64,000 nt of DNA. Source: Demequina gelatinilytica. GTDB lineage: Bacteria; Actinomycetota; Actinomycetes; Actinomycetales; Demequinaceae. The first letter of the stretch is position 1, and each line of letters begins with the position of its first letter. The notes under the pieces are model-generated. The model was not told the DNA's origin and searched no databases. It was given only the letters and a program-made list of their open reading frames with translations. A program made the translations under genes and the position numbers. Of the stretch, positions 8,489-25,984 are shown one piece after another. The stretch is from contig NZ_BBLV01000010.1 in assembly GCF_000971115.1 (NCBI RefSeq), positions 1 through 64,000 on the forward strand. The letters run 5' to 3'.

Positions 8489-8548
8489 TCCAGGCTGCAC
8501 CCCACTACACACATCTGCTTCACGCAGGCAAGAGAGAAGGAAGTCATC

Positions 8549-8935
8549 ATGGCTAAGCTCACCACCGAGGAGCTCATCGAGCAGTTCAAGGAGCTCTCGC
8601 TCATCGAGCTCTCGGAGTTCGTGAAGGCGTTCGAGGAGACCTTCGAGGTCACCGCCGCCGCTCCGGTCGCCGTTGCCGCCGCCCCCGCCGCTGGCGGCGA
8701 GGCTGCCGCCGAGGTCGAGGAGAAGGACGAGTTCGACGTCATCCTCGCCGCCGTCGGCGACAAGAAGATCCAGGTCATCAAGGAGGTCCGTGCGCTGACC
8801 GGTCTCGGCCTGGGCGAGGCGAAGGCGCTCGTGGACGAGGCCCCCAAGGCCGTCCTCGAGGCCGCGAAGAAGGACGACGCTGAGAAGGCGAAGGCGCAGC
8901 TCGAGGCTGCCGGCGCCACCATCGAGCTCAAGTAA
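8549..8935 (+). CDS. rplL: 50S ribosomal protein L7/L12
   Basis: A 128-aa protein with the N-terminal dimerisation region ([20 protein letters not shown]), an Ala-rich hinge (about residues 35-55), and the globular C-terminal domain with [20 protein letters not shown], which contacts translation factors. A strong AGAGAAGGAAG RBS fits its need for four or more copies per ribosome. A good terminator follows. Confidence 0.97.
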   Translation: MAKLTTEELIEQFKELSLIELSEFVKAFEETFEVTAAAPVAVAAAPAAGGEAAAEVEEKDEFDVILAAVGDKKIQVIKEVRALTGLGLGEAKALVDEAPKAVLEAAKKDDAEKAKAQLEAAGATIELK

Positions 8936-8963
8936 GCTCGTTCGGCCTCAGCCGAAGCACTCG

Positions 8964-8997
8964 AACGGGGTCGGGTCCGCAAGGACCCGGCCCCGTT
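8964..8997 (+). terminator. rplJL terminator
   Basis: A 15-bp stem (8964-8978 with 8983-8997, one T-G pair), a GCAA tetraloop, and the T-containing tail TTCTGCTGT. It closes the rplJL unit 28 bases after the rplL stop. Confidence 0.85.
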
Positions 8998-9074
8998 CTG
9001 CTGTCCCCGTGCGACGATGCACGGGTTGCGTTTGGGGCACGATCGGCGTGTCGCCGACGAACTTGTGCCGCGGA

Positions 9075-9102
9075 CTGGACAATCTGCGCGCGCCGCGATA
9101 GT
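9075..9102 (+). promoter_or_regulatory. Possible rpoBC promoter
   Basis: CTGGAC (9075-9080), a 16-base spacer and GATAGT (9097-9102), about 140 bases before the rpoB start. The 309-base gap between rplL and rpoB otherwise holds the rplL terminator, one 8-base core of the dispersed motif (9013-9020), and nothing else I can recognise. Confidence 0.4.
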
Positions 9103-9244
9103 CTGACGACTTGCGCTGTCTATCGCCCTGCCCTCATATGCCTACCTGGCGTGCGTCCGCTTGTAGCGGGTTTCGCCCCAGGATCCGGTGGAGCCGCGGC
9201 TAGGCATCGTGGTCACGCACGATCATAAAGGGAAGGAACCCCCC

Positions 9245-12718
<3,474 letters not shown>

Positions 12719-12787
12719 GAGCCCCGAGCTCACTCCATTCAGGACAAGTTTCAGCCGGCAACCAGCCGGAGTTAAGGAAGTAGAACC

Positions 12788-16660
<3,873 letters not shown>

Positions 16661-16694
16661 CATACGACGGGGCCGGGCGGTTGTTATGCCGCTT

Positions 16695-16723
16695 TTGACG
16701 GCGGCGCGGAGCGCAGGTATCTT
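16695..16723 (+). promoter_or_regulatory. Predicted str operon promoter
   Basis: TTGACG (16695-16700), a 17-base spacer and TATCTT (16718-16723). Transcription would start near 16730, giving a leader of about 130 bases before rpsL. A weak GCGG/CCGC hairpin followed by TTTT just upstream (16678-16696) may end rpoBC transcription. Confidence 0.7.
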
Positions 16724-16785
16724 AGATGCTTGTGCCCGCGTCGCCGGGCCCCCGAGTCGCGCCCAGGGCGCGATACCCGATGGAT

Positions 16786-16810
16786 CGACACGCCCGGGCG
16801 CGGGGGTCGG
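16786..16810 (+). promoter_or_regulatory. Leader element shared with the S10 operon
   Basis: A 25-base element with core ACACGCCCGGGCGCGGGGG, flanked by CG on the left and TCGG on the right, matches 24 of 25 bases of 23083-23107 in the rpsJ leader. The arms can pair (CGAC...GTCG and CCCG...CGGG). It lies 50 bases before rpsL, against 45 before rpsJ. It is probably a common regulatory RNA or DNA element. Confidence 0.7.
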
Positions 16811-16859
16811 CCGATACGAGAAGAACGTTCCCGCAGAACCACAGAGACACGGAGAAGTA

Positions 16860-17234
16860 GTGCCTACGATTCAGCAGCTGGTCAGGAAGGGTCGCCACCC
16901 CAAGGCCTCGAAGACCAAGACCCCGGCTCTTCAGTCGAGCCCCCAGCGTCGCGGCGTGTGCACGCGCGTCTACACGACCACCCCCAAGAAGCCGAACTCG
17001 GCCCTTCGCAAGGTTGCCCGTGTGCGCCTGTCGACCGGCATCGAGGTCACCGCGTACATCCCCGGTGAGGGCCACAACCTCCAGGAGCACTCGATCGTGC
17101 TCGTCCGTGGTGGTCGTGTGAAGGACCTCCCGGGTGTCCGCTACAAGATCGTCCGTGGCTCGCTCGACACGCAGGGCGTCAAGAACCGCAAGCAGGCTCG
17201 CAGCCGCTACGGCGCGAAGATGGAGAAGAAGTAA
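16860..17234 (+). CDS. rpsL: 30S ribosomal protein S12
   Basis: A 124-aa protein starting at GTG 16860 after ACGGAGAAG. The conserved [11 protein letters not shown] start, [19 protein letters not shown] with the streptomycin-sensitive Lys, and GVKDRK-type [13 protein letters not shown] end are present. S12 shapes the decoding centre. First gene of rpsL-rpsG-fusA-tuf; its TAA overlaps the rpsG ATG. Confidence 0.97.
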   Translation: MPTIQQLVRKGRHPKASKTKTPALQSSPQRRGVCTRVYTTTPKKPNSALRKVARVRLSTGIEVTAYIPGEGHNLQEHSIVLVRGGRVKDLPGVRYKIVRGSLDTQGVKNRKQARSRYGAKMEKK

Positions 17235-17704
17235 TGCCTCGCAAGGGACCGGCCCCCAAGCGGCCGATCATCAACGACCCCGTCTACGGCGCTCCGGTCG
17301 TCACGCAGCTGATCAACAAGGTCCTGCTCGACGGCAAGAAGTCGACCGCCGAGGCGATCGTCTACGGCGCCCTCGAGGGCGTCCGTGAGAAGTCGGGCCA
17401 GGACCCGGTCGTCGTGCTCAAGCGCGCGCTGGACAACATCCGCCCGGCCCTCGAGGTCCGCAGCCGCCGCGTCGGTGGTGCGACCTACCAGGTCCCCGTC
17501 GACGTGCGCCCCGTGCGTCAGACCACCCTCGGCCTGCGCTGGCTGGTCGACTTCTCGCGCCAGCGTCGCGAGAAGACCATGACCGAGCGCCTCATGAACG
17601 AGATCCTCGACGCGTCCAACGGCCTCGGCGCCGCTGTCAAGCGCCGTGAGGACATGCACAAGATGGCCGAGTCGAACAAGGCGTTCGCGCACTACCGCTG
17701 GTAG
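17234..17704 (+). CDS. rpsG: 30S ribosomal protein S7
   Basis: A 156-aa protein of normal length with [12 protein letters not shown] at the start, [20 protein letters not shown], the rRNA-contacting [19 protein letters not shown] and a C-terminal [21 protein letters not shown]7 nucleates the 30S head and in E. coli represses the str mRNA. The one-base TAATG overlap with rpsL implies translational coupling. Confidence 0.97.
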   Translation: MPRKGPAPKRPIINDPVYGAPVVTQLINKVLLDGKKSTAEAIVYGALEGVREKSGQDPVVVLKRALDNIRPALEVRSRRVGGATYQVPVDVRPVRQTTLGLRWLVDFSRQRREKTMTERLMNEILDASNGLGAAVKRREDMHKMAESNKAFAHYRW

Positions 17705-17747
17705 TCGCAGGCCAGTTCGTTCGCACTAGAACCGAGGAGAACCACTC

Positions 17748-19862
17748 GTGGCACAGGACGTGCTGACGGACCTCACGAAGGTCCGCAACTTCGGCATCAT
17801 GGCCCACATCGATGCCGGCAAGACGACGACGACCGAGCGAATCCTGTTCTACACGGGTATCACCTACAAGATCGGCGAGGTGCACGACGGTGCCGCGACG
17901 ATGGACTGGATGGCCCAGGAGCAGGAGCGCGGCATCACGATCACGTCGGCCGCGACGACGTGCTTCTGGAACAACATCCAGCTGAACATCATCGACACGC
18001 CCGGTCACGTGGACTTCACGGTCGAGGTGGAGCGCAACCTCCGCGTCCTCGACGGTGCCGTCGCCGTGTTCGACGGCAAGGAGGGCGTCGAGCCCCAGTC
18101 GGAGACCGTGTGGCGCCAGGCGGACAAGTACAACGTCCCCCGCATCTGCTTCGTCAACAAGATGGACAAGATCGGTGCGGACTTCTACTTCACCGTCGAC
18201 ACCATCAAGTCCCGTCTCGGTGCGCGCCCGCTGGTCATCCAGCTGCCGATCGGTGCCGAGTCCGACTTCCTCGGTGTGATCGACCTGGTCCAGATGAAGG
18301 CCCTCGTGTGGCCCGGTGACGCCAAGGGTGACGTGACCCTGGGTGCGCAGTACGAGACCCAGGACATCCCGGCCGACCTGGCCGAGAAGGCCGCGGAGTA
18401 CCGCGCCGAGCTCCTCGAGACGGTCGCCGAGACCGACGAGGCGCTCATGGAGAAGTACTTCGAGAACGGCGACCTCTCGGTCGACGAGATCAAGGGCGCC
18501 ATCCGCAAGATGGTCATCAACTCTGAGATCTACCCGGTCCTGTGCGGCTCGGCGTTCAAGAACCGCGGCGTGCAGCCCATGCTCGATGCGGTCGTGGACT
18601 ACCTCCCGTCGCCGCTCGACATGCCGGCGATCGAGGGTCACGACGTGCACGACGAGGAGAAGGTCATCGAGCGTCACGCCGACGCGAACGAGCCCTTCTC
18701 GGCCCTCGCGTTCAAGATCATGACGCACCCCTTCTTCGGCCGTCTGACCTACATCCGCGTGTACTCCGGCAAGGTCGACTCCGGCGCCCAGGTCATCAAT
18801 GCGACCAAGGGCAAGAAGGAGCGCATCGGCAAGATCTTCCAGATGCACGCCAACAAGGAGAACCCGGTCGACTCGGTCACCGCGGGCCACATCTACGCCG
18901 TCATCGGCCTCAAGGACACCACGACCGGTGACACCCTGAGCGACCCGAGCGCGCAGGTGGTCCTCGAGTCGATGACCTTCCCCGAGCCCGTGATCCACGT
19001 GGCGGTCGAGCCCAAGACCAAGGGCGACCAGGAGAAGATGTCGGTCGCGATCCAGAAGCTGGCCGAGGAGGACCCGACCTTCCGCGTCAAGCTGGACGAG
19101 GACACCGGCCAGACCGTCATCTCCGGCATGGGCGAGCTTCACCTCGACATCATCGTCGACCGCATGAAGCGCGAGTTCAAGGTCGACGCCAACGTCGGCA
19201 AGCCGCAGGTCGCGTACCGCGAGACCATCCGCGGCACCGTCGAGAAGCACGACTACACCCACAAGAAGCAGACGGGTGGCTCGGGCCAGTTCGCCAAGGT
19301 GCAGATCTCGATCGCGCCGCTCGAGGCCGACTCCGAGGTCATGTACGAGTTCGAGAACGCCGTCACCGGTGGTCGCGTGCCGCGCGAGTACATCCCGTCG
19401 GTCGACGCCGGTATCCAGGACGCGATGAACGTCGGCATCCTCGCCGGCTACCCGATGGTGGGCGTCAAGGCCACCCTGCTGGATGGCCAGTACCACGATG
19501 TCGACTCGTCGGAGATGGCGTTCAAGATCGCCGGCTCGATGGCCTTCAAGGAGGCCGCGCGCAAGGCCCAGCCGGTCCTGCTCGAGCCCGTCATGGCCGT
19601 CGAGGTCCGTACGCCCGAGGACTACATGGGCGACGTGATCGGCGACCTCAACTCCCGCCGTGGCCAGATCCGTCAGATGTCCGACGCCGCCGGCGTCAAG
19701 GTCATCGACTCTCTGGTCCCGCTGTCGGAGATGTTCGGCTACGTCGGCGACCTGCGTTCCAAGACGCAGGGTCGTGCGGTGTACTCGATGACCTTCGACA
19801 GCTACGCCGAGGTTCCTCGCAACGTTGCCGAGGAGATCATCGCTAAGACCCGGGGCGAGTAG
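17748..19862 (+). CDS. fusA: Elongation factor G
   Basis: A 704-aa translocase starting at GTG 17748 after GAGGAGAA. G-domain motifs are [15 protein letters not shown] (G1), the switch region [10 protein letters not shown] (G2), DTPGHVDF (G3), NKMDK (G4) and CGSAFKN (G5). Domain IV carries the [12 protein letters not shown] region and the C-terminus ends in the usual domain V. It drives tRNA-mRNA translocation and ribosome recycling. Confidence 0.97.
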   Translation: MAQDVLTDLTKVRNFGIMAHIDAGKTTTTERILFYTGITYKIGEVHDGAATMDWMAQEQERGITITSAATTCFWNNIQLNIIDTPGHVDFTVEVERNLRVLDGAVAVFDGKEGVEPQSETVWRQADKYNVPRICFVNKMDKIGADFYFTVDTIKSRLGARPLVIQLPIGAESDFLGVIDLVQMKALVWPGDAKGDVTLGAQYETQDIPADLAEKAAEYRAELLETVAETDEALMEKYFENGDLSVDEIKGAIRKMVINSEIYPVLCGSAFKNRGVQPMLDAVVDYLPSPLDMPAIEGHDVHDEEKVIERHADANEPFSALAFKIMTHPFFGRLTYIRVYSGKVDSGAQVINATKGKKERIGKIFQMHANKENPVDSVTAGHIYAVIGLKDTTTGDTLSDPSAQVVLESMTFPEPVIHVAVEPKTKGDQEKMSVAIQKLAEEDPTFRVKLDEDTGQTVISGMGELHLDIIVDRMKREFKVDANVGKPQVAYRETIRGTVEKHDYTHKKQTGGSGQFAKVQISIAPLEADSEVMYEFENAVTGGRVPREYIPSVDAGIQDAMNVGILAGYPMVGVKATLLDGQYHDVDSSEMAFKIAGSMAFKEAARKAQPVLLEPVMAVEVRTPEDYMGDVIGDLNSRRGQIRQMSDAAGVKVIDSLVPLSEMFGYVGDLRSKTQGRAVYSMTFDSYAEVPRNVAEEIIAKTRGE

Positions 19863-19980
19863 TCCCACCGGTTGAAGTAGGAAACAATACGACCAGTAGG
19901 GATACGCCCCACGATGGCAGCGGCCATCGGCAGTCGGATCCTCTACCCGAGTCTCACCACCAATTCAGGAGGAAGCCAAA

Positions 19981-21171
19981 ATGGCTAAGGCCAAGTTCGA
20001 GCGGACCAAGCCGCACGTCAACATCGGCACCATCGGTCACGTCGACCACGGTAAGACCACGCTGACCGCTGCGATCTCGAAGGTCCTGCACGACCAGTAC
20101 CCGGACCTCAACCCCTTCACGCCGTTCGAGGACATCGACAAGGCTCCCGAGGAGCGCGAGCGCGGTATCACCATCAACATCGCGCACATCGAGTACCAGA
20201 CCGAGAAGCGCCACTACGCGCACGTCGACGCTCCGGGTCACGCCGACTACATCAAGAACATGATCACCGGTGCGGCCCAGATGGACGGCGCGATCCTCGT
20301 GGTCGCGGCGACCGACGGCCCGATGGCCCAGACGCGTGAGCACGTGCTGCTCGCCCGCCAGGTGGGTGTGCCCTACCTGCTCGTGGCCCTGAACAAGTCG
20401 GACATGGTCGACGACGAGGAGATCCTCGAGCTCGTCGAGGTCGAGGTGCGCGAGCTCCTCTCCTCGCAGGGCTTCGACGGCGACAACGCTCCGGTCATCC
20501 GCGTCTCGGCGCTGAAGGCGCTCGAGGGCGACGCCGAGTGGGTCAAGTCGGTCCAGGAGCTCATGACGGCCGTGGACGAGAACGTCCCCGAGCCCGAGCG
20601 TGACATGGACAAGCCGTTCCTCATGCCCATCGAGGACGTCTTCACCATCACCGGTCGTGGCACCGTCGTCACCGGCAAGGTCGAGCGCGGCAAGCTCAAG
20701 ATCAACTCGGAGGTCGAGATCCTCGGCATCCGCGAGCCGCAGAAGACCACGGTCACCGGTATCGAGATGTTCCACAAGCAGATGGACGAGGCGTGGGCCG
20801 GCGAGAACTGCGGTCTGCTGCTCCGTGGCACCAAGCGCGAGGACGTCGAGCGCGGCCAGGTCGTGGTCCAGCCCGGCACCACCACCCCGCACACCCAGTT
20901 CGAGGGCCGTTGCTACATCCTGGACAAGTCCGAGGGTGGCCGCCACAACCCGTTCTACTCGAACTACCGCCCGCAGTTCTACATCCGCACCACGGATGTG
21001 ACCGGCGTCATCACGCTGCCCGAGGGCACCGAGATGGTCATGCCGGGTGACACCACCGAGATGTCGGTCGAGCTCATCCAGCCGATCGCCCTCGAGGAGG
21101 GTCAGGGCTTCGCGATCCGCGAGGGTGGCCGTACCGTCGGTTCCGGCACCGTCACCAAGATCATCAAGTAA
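19981..21171 (+). CDS. tuf: Elongation factor Tu
   Basis: A 396-aa protein with [10 protein letters not shown] (G1), [12 protein letters not shown] (G2), [15 protein letters not shown] (G3) and NKSDM (G4), then the two beta-barrel domains ending in [13 protein letters not shown]. It delivers aminoacyl-tRNA to the ribosome. The RBS AGGAGGA is the strongest in the str operon. The 118-base gap after fusA may hold an extra promoter, but I found no clear pair of boxes. A strong terminator follows. Confidence 0.97.
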   Translation: MAKAKFERTKPHVNIGTIGHVDHGKTTLTAAISKVLHDQYPDLNPFTPFEDIDKAPEERERGITINIAHIEYQTEKRHYAHVDAPGHADYIKNMITGAAQMDGAILVVAATDGPMAQTREHVLLARQVGVPYLLVALNKSDMVDDEEILELVEVEVRELLSSQGFDGDNAPVIRVSALKALEGDAEWVKSVQELMTAVDENVPEPERDMDKPFLMPIEDVFTITGRGTVVTGKVERGKLKINSEVEILGIREPQKTTVTGIEMFHKQMDEAWAGENCGLLLRGTKREDVERGQVVVQPGTTTPHTQFEGRCYILDKSEGGRHNPFYSNYRPQFYIRTTDVTGVITLPEGTEMVMPGDTTEMSVELIQPIALEEGQGFAIREGGRTVGSGTVTKIIK

Positions 21172-21191
21172 GTCCAGCACTTACCTGAGCG

Positions 21192-21219
21192 AGGGCCCCC
21201 GCCGCAAGGCGGGGGCCCT
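21192..21219 (+). terminator. str operon terminator
   Basis: An 11-12-bp GC stem (21192-21203 with 21208-21219) and a GCAA loop, ending CCCTTGTC. It lies 20 bases after the tuf stop. Confidence 0.85.
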
Positions 21220-21274
21220 TGTCGCGTTCCCGGACGGGGACGGGCAGGCGCCGTACGGCTGTTAGCGTGGGCGC

Positions 21275-22222
21275 GTGGCAAGCGTCCTGACCCGAGCCGA
21301 ACGGCTCGCCCGATCCATCGCCGTGTGGGACCCGCACCGCGACACCGCCCACGCCTCGCTCCTGAGCGGCAGCGGCCGCTCGGGCACCACGTGGCTCATG
21401 GAGGCGTACTCGCGTGCGGGACGCCTGCGGCCCATCTTCGAGCCGATCCGACCGGACCTCGACGCACGCTTCAGCGACCTCAGGCCGGGTCGCTTCGTCC
21501 CCGTGGACGCGCCGCGCCTGCCCGCGCAGGAGGCCGTCGAGGACGTCCTGACCGGGCGCTCGCGTCACCCGTGGGCGGACCAGGAGGCGTCGCTCAACCC
21601 GTTCACGCGGTACGAGGGACGGCTCATCAAGGAGATCCGCTTCCCCATGTGGGCGGGCTGGGTCGCGCGCCGGCACCCCGACGTGCGCATCGTCCACGTC
21701 ATCCGCCACCCGCTCGCGACCCTGAGCAGCCAGAGCGTGCTCGGGTGGACGCCCGACCGGCTCCACTACATGCTCGCCCAACCCGAGCTGGTGGACGGCC
21801 TCCTCGGCGACCTCGCCCTGGACAGCCTCGCGCTCGAGGACGATGCCACCGCGCTGGTCGCGCGATGGGCCGTGGAGAACCTCGCGGCGGCACGCACCTA
21901 CGGCGGCGACCGCACGGCCCTCGTCTCGTACGACGTGGCGGTCGAGGACCGGTCCGAGCTCGCGGACGGAGCCGCCTGGCTCGGCATCCCCGCCGCACGG
22001 CTCACCGACCTCGAGCGGCCGTCGAAGATGACGCACGCGAAGGGTTCCAACGCCCATGCGGGCAAGGACCCTCGTGCGTGGATGAAGCGGATCAGCCCCG
22101 AGCAGCAGTCGGCCGCGGGGCGGGTCCTCGAGGTCGTGGGTCTCGCGGACGCGTTCCCGTTGGACGGGACGGTCGACCGCGCCGCGCTTCAGCGGTGGTG
22201 GGACGGGGAGGGACGCGGCTGA
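21275..22222 (+). CDS. Sulfotransferase-family protein
   Basis: A 315-aa protein with the PAPS-dependent sulfotransferase signature: a 5'-phosphosulfate loop LLSGSGRSGTTWLMEA near residue 30 and the 3'-phosphate region VRIVHVIRHPLATLSSQ near residue 150. It would transfer sulfate from PAPS to an unknown acceptor, perhaps a carbohydrate or lipid. The GTG 21275 start sits 6 bases after TAGCGT, suggesting leaderless expression. It interrupts the str-S10 neighbourhood and converges, with 10 bases between stops, on the next gene. It carries one dispersed motif (LEDDAT). Confidence 0.75.
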   Translation: MASVLTRAERLARSIAVWDPHRDTAHASLLSGSGRSGTTWLMEAYSRAGRLRPIFEPIRPDLDARFSDLRPGRFVPVDAPRLPAQEAVEDVLTGRSRHPWADQEASLNPFTRYEGRLIKEIRFPMWAGWVARRHPDVRIVHVIRHPLATLSSQSVLGWTPDRLHYMLAQPELVDGLLGDLALDSLALEDDATALVARWAVENLAAARTYGGDRTALVSYDVAVEDRSELADGAAWLGIPAARLTDLERPSKMTHAKGSNAHAGKDPRAWMKRISPEQQSAAGRVLEVVGLADAFPLDGTVDRAALQRWWDGEGRG

Positions 22223-22232
22223 GCCGAGCGGC

Positions 22233-22784
22233 TCAGGTCCAGCCCTCGCCCAGGTCCCGTACGGCGATCGCCAGCTCGAGGACTGACGCGTCGGAGCGCA
22301 GCACCTGGACGTCCTGGGCCTCGAGGCCCGCGGTGAGCCGGGGATCCGCCGCGCCGACGGGGGCTGCTGCTGCCGCCGGTCGGGCGTGCGCGATCACGCG
22401 CTCCCCGTCCTGGGAGACGCCCATGAGCACGGGCCCCGCGTAGCCCCCGGACGCGTCGTAGGAACCGAGCCCGCCCACCACCATGGCGTGCTCCCACCGC
22501 CAGCGAAGGTCGCGTGCGTAGGGGCGGAGGCGCGGATCCGTCACGGAGTCGGGGAAGCGGTCCGGGCGCTCGGGCCGCCACGGCTCGAGTCCGGAGCCCC
22601 GCAGCCGCCACGCGACAGCGGCGGCGGGCGCGAGCACGATGAGCGACGCGGCGGGGTGCACCCACCCGAGCGCCGCCGCCGGCACCACGACGGCGAGGCC
22701 GATGCCCACGGGCCGGGCCCAGGCGCGCAGGCCGTCGCCGGGCTGGGCCGGGCCTGGATCGACCGCGGGGGACAGGACCGTCAT
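22233..22784 (-). CDS. Membrane protein of unknown function
   Basis: A 183-aa protein with a good GGAGGAG RBS before ATG 22784. Two adjacent hydrophobic helices (about residues 24-40 and 44-60: VGIGLAVVVPAAALGWV and ASLIVLAPAAAVAWRL) precede a soluble domain with the motif RWRWEHAMVVGGLGSYDASGGYAGP. I do not recognise a family. It may be tied to the convergent sulfotransferase by position only. Confidence 0.7.
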   Translation of the reverse strand: MTVLSPAVDPGPAQPGDGLRAWARPVGIGLAVVVPAAALGWVHPAASLIVLAPAAAVAWRLRGSGLEPWRPERPDRFPDSVTDPRLRPYARDLRWRWEHAMVVGGLGSYDASGGYAGPVLMGVSQDGERVIAHARPAAAAAPVGAADPRLTAGLEAQDVQVLRSDASVLELAIAVRDLGEGWT

Positions 22785-22971
22785 GGGACTCCTCCAAGCC
22801 TGGACGCGCGGGCGCCTCCCGCATCGTCACCCTACCGCCGGGCGGTGCGTGGCCCCACGCGTGACGTTCGCGGTAGGCGAGCGGGACGTGGAGGCCGTAT
22901 CCTCGTGAGGACGAAGGGAGCCGGCCGCGCTGACCGCGGTCGACGGCTCCCGGTGACCGTTGCGCTCCGTC

Positions 22972-23000
22972 TTGCACGGATGGGGCGTATCTGGCACAAT
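22972..23000 (+). promoter_or_regulatory. Predicted S10 operon promoter
   Basis: TTGCAC (22972-22977), a 17-base spacer and CACAAT (22995-23000). The leader to rpsJ would be about 145 bases. The 367-base gap before rpsJ also holds the start region of the preceding minus-strand gene, an 8-base motif core (22821-22828), a 7-codon ORF and the shared leader element. Confidence 0.6.
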
Positions 23001-23057
23001 ATTCAGGTTGCCTATTGCGGGCAGCCACACCTTCACCCACGGCCCGGCAGAGATGTC

Positions 23058-23081
23058 ATGGCGCGCGTGCGTCGCAAGTGA
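23058..23081 (+). other. 7-codon mini-ORF MARVRRK in the rpsJ leader
   Basis: ATG 23058 to TGA 23081 encodes MARVRRK, ending 1 base before the shared leader element. It is basic and Arg-rich. It could be a leader peptide coupling translation to the downstream structure, or chance. No clear RBS beyond CAGAG. Confidence 0.3.
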
Positions 23082-23082
23082 G

Positions 23083-23107
23083 CGACACGCCCGAGCGCGG
23101 GGGTCGG
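23083..23107 (+). promoter_or_regulatory. Leader element shared with the str operon
   Basis: The 25-base element with core ACACGCCCGAGCGCGGGGG differs from 16786-16810 at one base. It lies 45 bases before rpsJ. Two ribosomal-protein leaders in one window sharing it suggests common control. Confidence 0.7.
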
Positions 23108-23151
23108 GGAGATGACCGTAGTTGTACACGAGAGATAAGGCAGACCACGCC

Positions 23152-23460
23152 ATGGCGGGACAGAAGATCCGCATTCGGCTGAAGAGCTACGACCACGAGG
23201 TCATCGACTCTTCGGCCCGCAAGATCGTCGAGACGGTCACGCGCGCCGGTGCGTCGGTGGTGGGCCCCGTGCCGCTGCCGACCGAGAAGAACGTGTTCTG
23301 TGTGATCCGTTCGCCCCACAAGTACAAGGACTCCCGCGAGCACTTCGAGATGCGCACGCACAAGCGCCTCATCGACATCGTGGACCCGACGCCCAAGGCC
23401 GTCGACTCGCTCATGCGTCTCGACCTGCCCGCGGACGTCAACATCGAGATCAAGCTCTAA
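23152..23460 (+). CDS. rpsJ: 30S ribosomal protein S10
   Basis: A 102-aa protein starting at ATG 23152, beginning [19 protein letters not shown]. It has [10 protein letters not shown] and the [19 protein letters not shown] loop, and ends in [13 protein letters not shown]10 (NusE) joins the 30S head and also binds NusG to couple transcription and translation. First gene of an eleven-gene S10 operon. Confidence 0.97.
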   Translation: MAGQKIRIRLKSYDHEVIDSSARKIVETVTRAGASVVGPVPLPTEKNVFCVIRSPHKYKDSREHFEMRTHKRLIDIVDPTPKAVDSLMRLDLPADVNIEIKL

Positions 23461-23492
23461 GAGCTGCAAGAGAAGTAAGGACTTCCACCGAC

Positions 23493-24155
23493 ATGACTAC
23501 GACTTCCAATGCCCAGCGCGCGGTCACCGCGCTGCTCGGTACGAAGCTGGGCATGACGCAGGTGTGGGACGCCGAGGGCCGTGTGGTGCCCGTCACGGTG
23601 ATCCAGGTCGACACCAACGTCGTGTCCCAGGTGCGGGCCGTCGAGACCGACGGCTACGAGGCCGTCCAGCTCGCCTTCGGCGCCGTTGACCCGCGCCGCG
23701 TCACCAACCCCCTCAAGGGCCACTTCGAGGCCGCCGGCGTCACGCCGCGCCGCCACGTGGCCGAGGTCCGCACCGCCAACGCGTCCGAGTACGCCCTGGG
23801 CCAGGAGATCACCGCTGAGGTGTTCGAGGCCGGCCAGCTCGTCGACGTGACCGGCACCACCAAGGGCAAGGGCACCGCCGGTGTCATGAAGCGTCACGGC
23901 TTCTCCGGCGTGGGTGCCTCGCACGGTGCGCACCGCAACCACCGCAAGCCGGGCTCCATCGGTGGCGCCTCCACGCCCTCGCGCGTGTTCAAGGGCATCA
24001 AGATGGCCGGCCGCATGGGCAACGCCCGCAAGACCGTCCAGAACCTCCTCGTCCACTCGGTGGACGCCGAGAAGGGTCTCGTGCTCGTCAAGGGCGCGGT
24101 TCCCGGCAACAAGGGCGGCGTCGTTCTCATCCGCTCCGCTGTGAAGGGCGCGTGA
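23493..24155 (+). CDS. rplC: 50S ribosomal protein L3
   Basis: A 220-aa protein with the [13 protein letters not shown] start and the central loop [16 protein letters not shown] followed by HRKPGSIGG, which reaches toward the peptidyl transferase centre. RBS AAGTAAGGA. Its TGA overlaps an in-frame GTG of rplD, but that GTG is too close to its RBS. Confidence 0.97.
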   Translation: MTTTSNAQRAVTALLGTKLGMTQVWDAEGRVVPVTVIQVDTNVVSQVRAVETDGYEAVQLAFGAVDPRRVTNPLKGHFEAAGVTPRRHVAEVRTANASEYALGQEITAEVFEAGQLVDVTGTTKGKGTAGVMKRHGFSGVGASHGAHRNHRKPGSIGGASTPSRVFKGIKMAGRMGNARKTVQNLLVHSVDAEKGLVLVKGAVPGNKGGVVLIRSAVKGA

Positions 24156-24160
24156 TCACC

Positions 24161-24808
24161 ATGGCTACCGCTAAGACCGTCGAGCTTCCCGCCGACATCT
24201 TCGACGTCGACACCAACGTCCCGCTGATCCACCAGGTCGTGGTGGCGCAGCTCGCTGCCGCCCGCCAGGGCACGCACGCCACCAAGACCCGCGGCGATGT
24301 CCGCGGTGGTGGCCGCAAGCCCTACAAGCAGAAGGGCACCGGTCGCGCCCGCCAGGGCTCGACCCGCGCGCCGCAGTTCGCCGGTGGTGGCACCGTCCAC
24401 GGCCCGCAGCCCCGCGACTACTCGCAGCGCACCCCCAAGAAGATGAAGGTCGCCGCGCTCCGTGGCGCCCTCTCCGACCGCGCCCGCGCCGGCCGCGTGC
24501 ACGTCGTGGACTCGATCGTCTCGGGTGACACGCCGTCGACCAAGGCCGCCATCGAGGCGCTTGCCGCGATCACCTCGGGCCGCTCGGCCCTCGTGGTCAT
24601 CGAGCGCTCCGACGAGCAGACGATCCTCTCGCTGCGCAACGCGGCGAGCGTCCACCTCATCGCGGTCGACCAGCTCAACACCTACGACGTGCTCGTGAAC
24701 GACGACACGGTCTTCACCAAGGGCGCGTTCGACGCGTTCGTCGCGGGCCCCGCGACCGGCAAGTCCGTGAAGGCCGTCGCGACGGCGTCCGAGGCGGAGG
24801 AGAAGTAA
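24161..24808 (+). CDS. rplD: 50S ribosomal protein L4
   Basis: A 215-aa protein. I prefer ATG 24161 (spacing 12 from AAGGG) over GTG 24152 (spacing 3). The exit-tunnel loop is present: [25 protein letters not shown] (quoted in part as [19 protein letters not shown]), then [12 protein letters not shown]. In E. coli L4 represses the S10 operon; whether that holds here is unknown. Its TAA overlaps the rplW ATG. Confidence 0.96.
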   Translation: MATAKTVELPADIFDVDTNVPLIHQVVVAQLAAARQGTHATKTRGDVRGGGRKPYKQKGTGRARQGSTRAPQFAGGGTVHGPQPRDYSQRTPKKMKVAALRGALSDRARAGRVHVVDSIVSGDTPSTKAAIEALAAITSGRSALVVIERSDEQTILSLRNAASVHLIAVDQLNTYDVLVNDDTVFTKGAFDAFVAGPATGKSVKAVATASEAEEK

Positions 24809-25113
24809 TGACCACGCTGAACAAGGACCCGCGCGACATCATCGTCCGCCCGATCGTCTCCGAGAAGACGTACGGCCTCATGGACGAGGGCAAGTACACC
24901 TTCGAGGTGGACCCGCGCTCGAACAAGACCGAGATCAAGATCGCCATCGAGCAGATCTTCGGTGTCAAGGTCGCGTCCGTGAACACCATCAACCGCAAGG
25001 GCAAGACGCGTCGTACGCGTTTCGGCCTCGGCAAGCGCAAGGACGTCAAGCGCGCGATCGTCACCATCGCTGGCGACGCGGGCATCGACATCTTCAGCGG
25101 CCAGGCGAGCTGA
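24808..25113 (+). CDS. rplW: 50S ribosomal protein L23
   Basis: A 101-aa protein with [20 protein letters not shown], the [20 protein letters not shown] helix-strand and [16 protein letters not shown] extension. L23 borders the tunnel exit and docks trigger factor and SRP. Coupled to rplD by a TAATG overlap. Confidence 0.97.
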   Translation: MTTLNKDPRDIIVRPIVSEKTYGLMDEGKYTFEVDPRSNKTEIKIAIEQIFGVKVASVNTINRKGKTRRTRFGLGKRKDVKRAIVTIAGDAGIDIFSGQAS

Positions 25114-25132
25114 GAAGGACAGGTAAGCACTC

Positions 25133-25972
25133 ATGGCTATCCGTAAGTACAAGCCGACGACGCCGGGCCGCCGTGGCTCGTCCGTCGCCGACTTCGTCGA
25201 GGTCACCCGCTCGACGCCCGAGAAGTCGCTCGTCCGCCCGCTGCACAAGAAGGGCGGCCGCAACAACACCGGTCGCATCACCACCCGTCACCAGGGTGGC
25301 GGTCACAAGCGCGCCTACCGCGTGATCGACTTCCGTCGTCACGACAAGGACGGTGTGCCCGCGACCGTTGCGCACATCGAGTACGACCCCAACCGCACCG
25401 CCCGCATCGCGCTCCTGCACTACGCGGACGGCGAGAAGCGCTACATCATCGCCCCCGAGAAGCTCGGCCAGGGCGACCGCGTGGAGAACGGCGCCGGCGC
25501 CGACATCAAGCCCGGCAACAACCTCCCGCTGCGCAACATCCCCGTCGGTACGGTCATCCACGCGATCGAGCTCAAGCCCGGCGGCGGCGCCAAGATCGCC
25601 CGCTCGGCGGGTGCCTCGGTGCAGCTCGTCGCCAAGGACGGCCCCTACGCGCAGCTGCGCATGCCGTCCGGTGAGATCCGCAACGTCGATGCGCGCTGCC
25701 GCGCGACGATCGGCGAGGTCGGCAACGCCGAGCAGTCGAACATCAACTGGGGCAAGGCCGGCCGCATGCGTTGGAAGGGCAAGCGCCCGACCGTCCGTGG
25801 TGTCGTCATGAACCCGGTGGACCACCCGCACGGTGGTGGTGAGGGCAAGACGTCCGGTGGTCGCCACCCGGTCTCGCCCTGGGGCAAGCCCGAGGGCCGT
25901 ACCCGCAAGCCCAACAAGGAAAGCGACAAGCTCATCGTGCGTCGCCGCAAGACTGGCAAGAACAAGCGATAA
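25133..25972 (+). CDS. rplB: 50S ribosomal protein L2
   Basis: A 279-aa protein with [14 protein letters not shown], the RNA-binding core ([15 protein letters not shown]-like [20 protein letters not shown]) and the conserved [13 protein letters not shown] loop with the His needed near the peptidyl transferase centre. RBS GAGAAGGACAGG. Confidence 0.97.
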   Translation: MAIRKYKPTTPGRRGSSVADFVEVTRSTPEKSLVRPLHKKGGRNNTGRITTRHQGGGHKRAYRVIDFRRHDKDGVPATVAHIEYDPNRTARIALLHYADGEKRYIIAPEKLGQGDRVENGAGADIKPGNNLPLRNIPVGTVIHAIELKPGGGAKIARSAGASVQLVAKDGPYAQLRMPSGEIRNVDARCRATIGEVGNAEQSNINWGKAGRMRWKGKRPTVRGVVMNPVDHPHGGGEGKTSGGRHPVSPWGKPEGRTRKPNKESDKLIVRRRKTGKNKR

Positions 25973-25984
25973 GGGAGCCTGGAC

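Noticed and set aside
16780-16860. A 26-codon ORF in the rpsL leader ending with TAG overlapping the rpsL GTG
   Set aside because: It runs through the shared leader element, has no RBS, and the S10 leader has no equivalent; treated as chance.
19863-19980. Possible separate tuf promoter after fusA (TTGAAG near 19872)
   Set aside because: No -10 box at acceptable spacing; too weak to call.
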